Both the position numbers and the translations under genes were made by a program. From NCBI GenBank assembly GCA_902795555.1, contig CADBLV010000081.1:1-9202 (forward strand): a stretch of DNA of 9,202 nucleotides. The letters are read 5' to 3'. This DNA is from an uncultured Eubacteriales bacterium (GTDB taxonomy: Bacteria; Bacillota_A; Clostridia; Christensenellales; Aristaeellaceae). The notes under the pieces were generated by a model that searched no databases, was not told the DNA's origin, and was given only the letters and a program-made list of their open reading frames with translations. Of this stretch, positions 5,220-9,202 are shown one piece after another. Numbering within the stretch: position 1 is the stretch's first letter; each line of letters opens with the position of its first letter.

Positions 5220-6473
5220 CTATTCTTCCGCCTGATGCTCTGTCCTCCCGATGCCGATCAGGGAGGTGACGGTTCGCACAAACTCTTTCTTCTTATACAC
5301 AGCCAGCTTGTTCAGCATCCGGCCGCGGAAAACCAGCGCCATCGTGTTGCCGCCGTCCAGGTTCAGCGCCTGCTGCACCCCGTGTTCCTTCATGATTTCG
5401 GCCATCCGCTGCAGGGTGGTTCCCTTGCTGTCCTTCCGCCGCCCCTGCGCGGACAGGAGAAAATAATGTCCCGGCTCAATCATCCCCAGGGCGTGCCGCG
5501 GTTCAATGCTCTTATAATAGGTGTAGACCAGGTCGTTGATCTCCCCGTTCCGAATCAGGATCGGGCCGAAGCTGAAGACATTCCGGGCGCCCGCGGCCAG
5601 CAGCTCCTCGGCGGTGATTTCATTGCAGGCGTAAACCCGCAGCGTCCCATCGGAGAATTGGGCCAACATGTCCAGATTTGGCAGGTGGTGACCGGTTTTC
5701 CGATTGGTTTTGTCTGAAATCAGCCGCCCTTCCCGGATGATGATTCCGACGGTTTCCCCTGTCTGGATCCGGTTGGCGTAAAAGTCATCAGAGAAGGAGA
5801 GAACAAATTGTTCATCCCGGCTGATGACATAGGGATAGCGGAAGCTGCGGCCGGGATGCTCCGGATCGGTGACCGCGGCGCGGAAAGCCTCCCCGTTTCG
5901 GGTGCGGATCTCTGTCTCGAACCACTCCAGCGGGATGGCGGAATCCTCCCGCCGTGTGATGGTCACCTGCAGATCCCGCCCCAGATAAATCCAAAGGCCT
6001 TCCTCATCGTTTTCGTAGAAATATTCATCGCCTTCCGCCAGATAACCTTCCGCGTCCCGGGCGGGCCAATCCGGCACGGGCGTGGGGGCGGGAGTGGCCA
6101 GGGGCTGCAGCGTGGGACGGGGCGCTTTCAGAGCCCGGTCGGAAAAGAGCAGCGCCCAGGTCTGGCTGTCTACTTCCCCGGTTTCCGGAAGACCGTTTGC
6201 CTGCTGGAAGGCCCGGACGGTTTTCGCCGTGTCCTCGGTGTATTTTTTGGTAAACTGGTTACTGTTGTAATACCCCAGCTCGTACAGACGGGCCTTGACC
6301 GATTTGACCGCCTCTCCTTTGTCCCCGACGGCCAGCGGCACAAACGCCGTTTCCTCTTTGGCGGATTCCGCGGCAGCACCGGGCAGGATCCGGCTCCTGA
6401 CGATTCCGCCGAACACGTCCGACGCGGCCAGGAGGAACAGCATCAGGAGCAGGATGATCCGAAAACGTTTCAA
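5220..6473 (-). CDS. Secreted or membrane-anchored peptidoglycan-binding protein with NAGPA phosphodiester-glycosidase domain
   Basis: The protein has 417 residues and starts at a TTG (6473), with AGGAGG 8 nt upstream (6482-6487). No in-frame ATG with a ribosome site exists nearby. Residues 5-23 are a signal peptide or signal anchor. A PG_binding_1 domain (about 45-111) has VGDKGEAVKSVKARLYELGYY and later VRAFQQANGLPETGEVDSQTW features. A Pro/Thr linker (117-136) follows. The C-terminal domain (about 225-412) matches the phosphodiester glycosidase (NAGPA, DUF2233) family, with FGPILIRNGEI (302-312), PRHALG (325-330) and NLDGGNT (371-377, where relatives usually have NLDGGGS). Such domains are related to the lysosomal uncovering enzyme and in bacteria are tied to cell-wall or exopolysaccharide phosphodiester sugars. 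The exact substrate is unknown. It is the first gene of an operon with the 89-residue protein. Confidence 0.9.
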   Translation of the reverse strand: MKRFRIILLLMLFLLAASDVFGGIVRSRILPGAAAESAKEETAFVPLAVGDKGEAVKSVKARLYELGYYNSNQFTKKYTEDTAKTVRAFQQANGLPETGEVDSQTWALLFSDRALKAPRPTLQPLATPAPTPVPDWPARDAEGYLAEGDEYFYENDEEGLWIYLGRDLQVTITRREDSAIPLEWFETEIRTRNGEAFRAAVTDPEHPGRSFRYPYVISRDEQFVLSFSDDFYANRIQTGETVGIIIREGRLISDKTNRKTGHHLPNLDMLAQFSDGTLRVYACNEITAEELLAAGARNVFSFGPILIRNGEINDLVYTYYKSIEPRHALGMIEPGHYFLLSAQGRRKDSKGTTLQRMAEIMKEHGVQQALNLDGGNTMALVFRGRMLNKLAVYKKKEFVRTVTSLIGIGRTEHQAEE

Positions 6474-6686
6474 TCTGATTTCCTCCTCCCCATCATGTCA
6501 TGTGAAAATCGTTGACTTTAAAGGGCTTTTTCTTTCCAGACACCGGGAATCCCAACAGACGAGTCCCAGCCGTGGGGCATTGATCTGCGTCAAATGCTCT
6601 GTGAACTGCAGATGCACATCCGGCATTCTGTCCGATGGACGGAGCCGGCTTTTCTCCCGCTTCGCGGGCAAGGACAAAGTCAACCT
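6474..6686 (-). promoter_or_regulatory. Probable long structured 5' leader of the NAGPA operon
   Basis: The 389-bp gap between 6474 and 6862 has no convincing gene. If the promoter at 6693-6720 is used, about 210 nt of leader precede the TTG. The leader can form a CCCGC-TTC-GCGGG hairpin (6656-6668), a nested hairpin with outer CCGGC/GCCGG (6620-6624, 6644-6648) and inner TCCG/CGGA (6631-6643), and a stem near 6577-6597. I do not recognise a known riboswitch class; a 75-codon frame here has no ribosome site. Confidence 0.4.
6482..6487 (-). promoter_or_regulatory. Ribosome binding site deciding the TTG start of the NAGPA protein
   Basis: The minus strand reads AGGAGG within GGGAGGAGGA, 8 nt before the TTG at 6473. 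An ATG at 6495-6493 overlaps the region but is out of frame and upstream of this site, so the TTG is preferred. Confidence 0.85.
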
Positions 6687-6692
6687 CTTTCC

Positions 6693-6720
6693 ATACTATC
6701 GAAAACGGAAGAAAAGTCAA
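6693..6720 (-). promoter_or_regulatory. Candidate promoter of the NAGPA / 89-residue operon
   Basis: On the minus strand, TTGACT (6720-6715), a 16-nt spacer and TAGTAT (6698-6693) resemble a sigma-70/A promoter. It is back to back with the plus-strand promoter at 6751-6779; the -35 boxes are 30 bp apart. Its -35 lies inside one copy of the AAAGTCAA octamer. Confidence 0.55.
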
Positions 6721-6750
6721 GCGTCAGATGGAAAACAGAGGCGCGGAAGC

Positions 6751-6779
6751 TTGAAAGGCAGGGAGAATTCTGATATGAT
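6751..6779 (+). promoter_or_regulatory. Promoter of the Ig-like surface protein gene
   Basis: TTGAAA (6751-6756), a 17-nt spacer and TATGAT (6774-6779) with an upstream TGA (extended -10) form a strong promoter. The predicted start is near 6786, giving a 77-nt leader to the ATG at 6863. The leader holds three CCTGCGA copies (6799, 6808, 6826) and the ribosome site GGGAG (6849-6853). Confidence 0.78.
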
Positions 6780-6862
6780 ATCTTTAAGACCTATGGGACC
6801 TGCGAGTCCTGCGAAACAGCGTTAACCTGCGAACAAAAAGAGAAATGTGGGAGAGAAAACCG

Positions 6863-9202
6863 ATGAAGAAAAATGGCCTGAATACGCGTTTGATCGGAAT
6901 TGTGCTGATCTGTGCAATGGTGCTGTGTACGATAAACATTCCATTGGCCGCTGTGTCTGAGGGTGCTGCCGCGTTGGGCGGTTTTTCCGGCGAACCGGTT
7001 TATCTGTATGGGAACGCGCCGATTTCCGAGTTTGATTTTTCCGGGAAGGAAGAACTGACTACCCAATGGAACGGAGCCGATGATCTCGTTTTCGGGGGGA
7101 TCTGGTATGCGCAGAAAAGTCTGCCGGACGGCATCACCATGCTGAACGGCGCCACGGGAAAAGCATTGGTGCTGGCCAAAGATGCGAACGATGAACAAAC
7201 AGATCCCGGTCACGGTAAGCCCACCAAATACGCGCTGGAATTCATCTCCGGCGACGAAAGGCTGAAAGGCGCGGTCAGCATCAAGGAACCGGAAGGTGTG
7301 CTTCGAATTAACTACGATGCCCTGGCAGAGCCCGGGGAAGCGGTGTTCCGGATTACGCTGGAGAATGACCGCTACTGGTATCAGCAGGAAAAAACGCTAC
7401 GGGTGGCTGATTTTGCGGAGAATCCTCCTTTTGTTGTTCCGGATGTTCCGGTGATTCTGCGGATGGAAAAAGGCAAGGCATTTTTCCTCCTTCCCCGCGG
7501 CGGAAATCAGAACAGCAGCCTGATTTACAGGGCCGCCGCCGCGGTGATGACCGGCGGGAATATTAATGAGGTCGGGGAGAACAGGCGAAAGAGCTCGAAT
7601 CAGAATTTACTGGAAGCCTATCCGAGCATCACCTATACGGAGCAGAAGCGTGCATACACGGCAACCGAGGAGGGCGTGTATGATTTCGAAATGGAGCTTC
7701 TTTATGCCAACCATCTTGTTTTCATATTGCCCTGCCGGCTGTGCGTGTCGGATGAGCAGATCAGCGGCCCGGCCAATCTGCAGCCGGGGGAGACGGGCCG
7801 ATACAGCCTCAGGGGGAACGGCGGGAATATCCGCTGGAGCCTGGAGGGGAAGGACGCGACTGTGGACGAGGGGACCGGCGAGGTAACGATCAACGCGGAT
7901 GCCGAGCTCGGACGCCTGCTGATGCTTACCGCGACTCCGGAAGACGGCGGAACACCGATCAGCATGAATATCCAGGTGGCTGTGTTCGGATTTGACGCAG
8001 CTGCTACAGAGACGGAAGAAAGGGCCGGCTTCCGATTCCCGGTTTTGAACGGCGTTGGATGGAAAACGGAGCAGGGAGACGGGGGCCGGCTGTATCGGGC
8101 CTTCATCACGGACGACAGCGGCCTCCTGAATCAGGAAAACGTTTCTCTCGGAACGAGCAAACTTTTCGTTGATGACGACGCGCCCGCGGATGAATATGAC
8201 AGGCAGAACATCATCACAGGAGAGGATATTCAGCGCCGGGAAATCCGGATTGACGGAAACAAGGCGTATCTGTATACCCGGAAAGACGCGGACAACAACG
8301 GGTGGAATGTGTATCAGGGATTGATTATCTATCCCAGAAACAACCGTGTCCTGCAGGTTGGGTTTGCGGCAGGGCGTCAGAATAAACCGATTGACGACGT
8401 GCAGCCGATTGGGCTGGACTGGCTGGAAAACTATGCCGCGATGATTCATTACGATAAGCCGGCGGATCTGGCCGGCCGTGAGGATGCCATGCTGACATTG
8501 AGCGTGGCGGAAAATGCCGCGCCGGTTCTCAGCCCTGGCCAGAATCTGCAGTTGACCGCCGCTGTGGCCAATCCGGAAAAGGTGAACGCGGAGAGAGGAA
8601 ACGGCGGGGTGCTGTGGACCGTGACCGACGCGGTTTCCGGCGCCGCGACCGAGGCGGCGACCATTACCGAGGACGGACTGCTGACAGCGGCGAAGAAGAT
8701 GAACGACGCGGCCACGGTTCGCGTTACGGCGACCACTGAATACTTCCAGACAACAGCTTCCCTGGATGTGACCATTTATCCGCCGATTCAGAAAGTAGAA
8801 ACGGATCCGAAAGAGGTGACCCTTTACGCGGGGTCGGATCAACCTGTAACGGTTCGGGCCGTCGTGTCGCCTGAATCGGTGCCGCCGGTTGGGTTGATCT
8901 GGCAGGCGAAAAAGGAAGGAATCGTGGAGGTTGTTCCGGGAGAGGACGGAACGGCTGCCTTCAAAGCGCTCACGGAGGGCAAGACACAGGTGACTGTGAA
9001 GGAGCCCGGCGGAAAGAGCGCAGTGGTGAAAGTGAATGTGGTCGAGCCTGTGACGGAGGTAACGCTGAGCGCCAAGGGCAAAGCAGCGCCCGGGAAGACC
9101 GTGACGGTTTCCGCGGCGCTGGAACCCAAGAAGGCCGGGAACAAGAATCTGGAATGGTCACTGGATGTGGATGAAACCGTGGCGACGATTAACGCCAAGG
9201 GC
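6863..9202 (+). CDS. Large exported protein with bacterial Ig-like (Big_2-type) repeats, truncated by the window edge
   Basis: The frame from the ATG at 6863 stays open for 780 codons to the right edge with no stop, so the C-terminus, including any wall anchor or catalytic domain, is unseen. GGGAG lies 9 nt upstream of the ATG. Residues 1-31 (MKKNGLNTRLIGIVLICAMV and on) are a signal peptide without a clear lipobox. About 35-295 is a region I do not recognise. Around 297-375 (SGPANLQPGETGRYSL, then GNIRWSLEG) looks like an Ig-like domain, and 376-540 is again unrecognised. From 544 there are Big_2-like domains at 544-639, 643-727 and 730 onward, each with the pattern of a V/L-rich strand, W in the middle (LIWQAKKEG, LEWSLDVDE) and a final VTV-type strand. 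Such domains usually serve as stalks or adhesive modules on the cell surface. Substrate or ligand cannot be told. Confidence 0.9.
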   Translation, partial: MKKNGLNTRLIGIVLICAMVLCTINIPLAAVSEGAAALGGFSGEPVYLYGNAPISEFDFSGKEELTTQWNGADDLVFGGIWYAQKSLPDGITMLNGATGKALVLAKDANDEQTDPGHGKPTKYALEFISGDERLKGAVSIKEPEGVLRINYDALAEPGEAVFRITLENDRYWYQQEKTLRVADFAENPPFVVPDVPVILRMEKGKAFFLLPRGGNQNSSLIYRAAAAVMTGGNINEVGENRRKSSNQNLLEAYPSITYTEQKRAYTATEEGVYDFEMELLYANHLVFILPCRLCVSDEQISGPANLQPGETGRYSLRGNGGNIRWSLEGKDATVDEGTGEVTINADAELGRLLMLTATPEDGGTPISMNIQVAVFGFDAAATETEERAGFRFPVLNGVGWKTEQGDGGRLYRAFITDDSGLLNQENVSLGTSKLFVDDDAPADEYDRQNIITGEDIQRREIRIDGNKAYLYTRKDADNNGWNVYQGLIIYPRNNRVLQVGFAAGRQNKPIDDVQPIGLDWLENYAAMIHYDKPADLAGREDAMLTLSVAENAAPVLSPGQNLQLTAAVANPEKVNAERGNGGVLWTVTDAVSGAATEAATITEDGLLTAAKKMNDAATVRVTATTEYFQTTASLDVTIYPPIQKVETDPKEVTLYAGSDQPVTVRAVVSPESVPPVGLIWQAKKEGIVEVVPGEDGTAAFKALTEGKTQVTVKEPGGKSAVVKVNVVEPVTEVTLSAKGKAAPGKTVTVSAALEPKKAGNKNLEWSLDVDETVATINAKG

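Noticed and set aside
6493..6720. 75-codon minus-strand frame in the NAGPA leader
   Set aside because: It has no ATG with a ribosome site, overlaps the proposed promoter, and its composition is unlike the neighbouring genes. A leader peptide is not excluded but not supported.
7607..8842. 411-codon minus-strand frame in the right part of the window
   Set aside because: The plus-strand frame from 6863 has a promoter, ribosome site, signal peptide and Ig-like repeats. The antisense frame has no ribosome site or recognisable domain.

Overview
This is a GC-rich window (mid to upper 50s percent by eye) with consensus-like sigma-70/sigma-A promoters, strong purine-rich Shine-Dalgarno sites, one TTG start and rho-independent terminators with long U tracts. 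It encodes an oxygen-sensitive class III ribonucleotide reductase, a Gram-positive-style secreted peptidoglycan-binding/NAGPA protein and a large exported protein with bacterial Ig-like repeats. Together these suggest an anaerobic Bacillota (Clostridia-like, gut or rumen type). The species cannot be fixed from the sequence, and no phage, IS, tRNA, rRNA or CRISPR feature was found.

Layout. (1) 1-2384, plus strand: the 3' part of nrdD, fused to a C-terminal CPNC redoxin domain, overlaps trxB by 4 nt (ATGA). This is a compact dNTP-synthesis and electron-delivery unit, closed by a strong bidirectional terminator at 2459-2494. (2) 2597-3292, minus strand: an ImmA/IrrE-type HExxH metallopeptidase with a C-terminal zinc ribbon. 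(3) 3293-3494: a divergent control region with two back-to-back promoters and two perfect palindromes around the plus-strand promoter. (4) 3495-4853, plus strand: a CNNM/CorC (HlyC family) membrane protein with CBS domains. It is followed by a 10-bp tandem repeat and a bidirectional terminator shared with the converging operon. (5) 6473-4934, minus strand: a two-gene operon of a secreted peptidoglycan-binding plus phosphodiester-glycosidase (NAGPA) protein and an unrecognised 89-residue acidic cytosolic protein. (6) 6474-6862: a 389-bp intergenic region with divergent promoters, a probable long structured leader for the minus operon, and three copies of an AAAGTCAA octamer. (7) 6863-9202, plus strand: an exported Big_2/Ig-like repeat protein that is open to the right edge (780 codons, no stop).

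How the genes fit together. NrdD, its tethered redoxin and TrxB plausibly form a self-contained thiol-driven anaerobic ribonucleotide reductase. The TrxB lacks the usual NADPH 2'-phosphate-binding HRRxxxR motif, so its electron donor is an open question. The right half is cell-envelope oriented (NAGPA/PG-binding protein and Ig-like surface protein, divergently transcribed). The ImmA/IrrE peptidase has no visible cognate XRE repressor. The most interesting points are the NrdD-redoxin-TrxB module, the small partner of the NAGPA protein, and the regulatory architecture of the two divergent intergenic regions.
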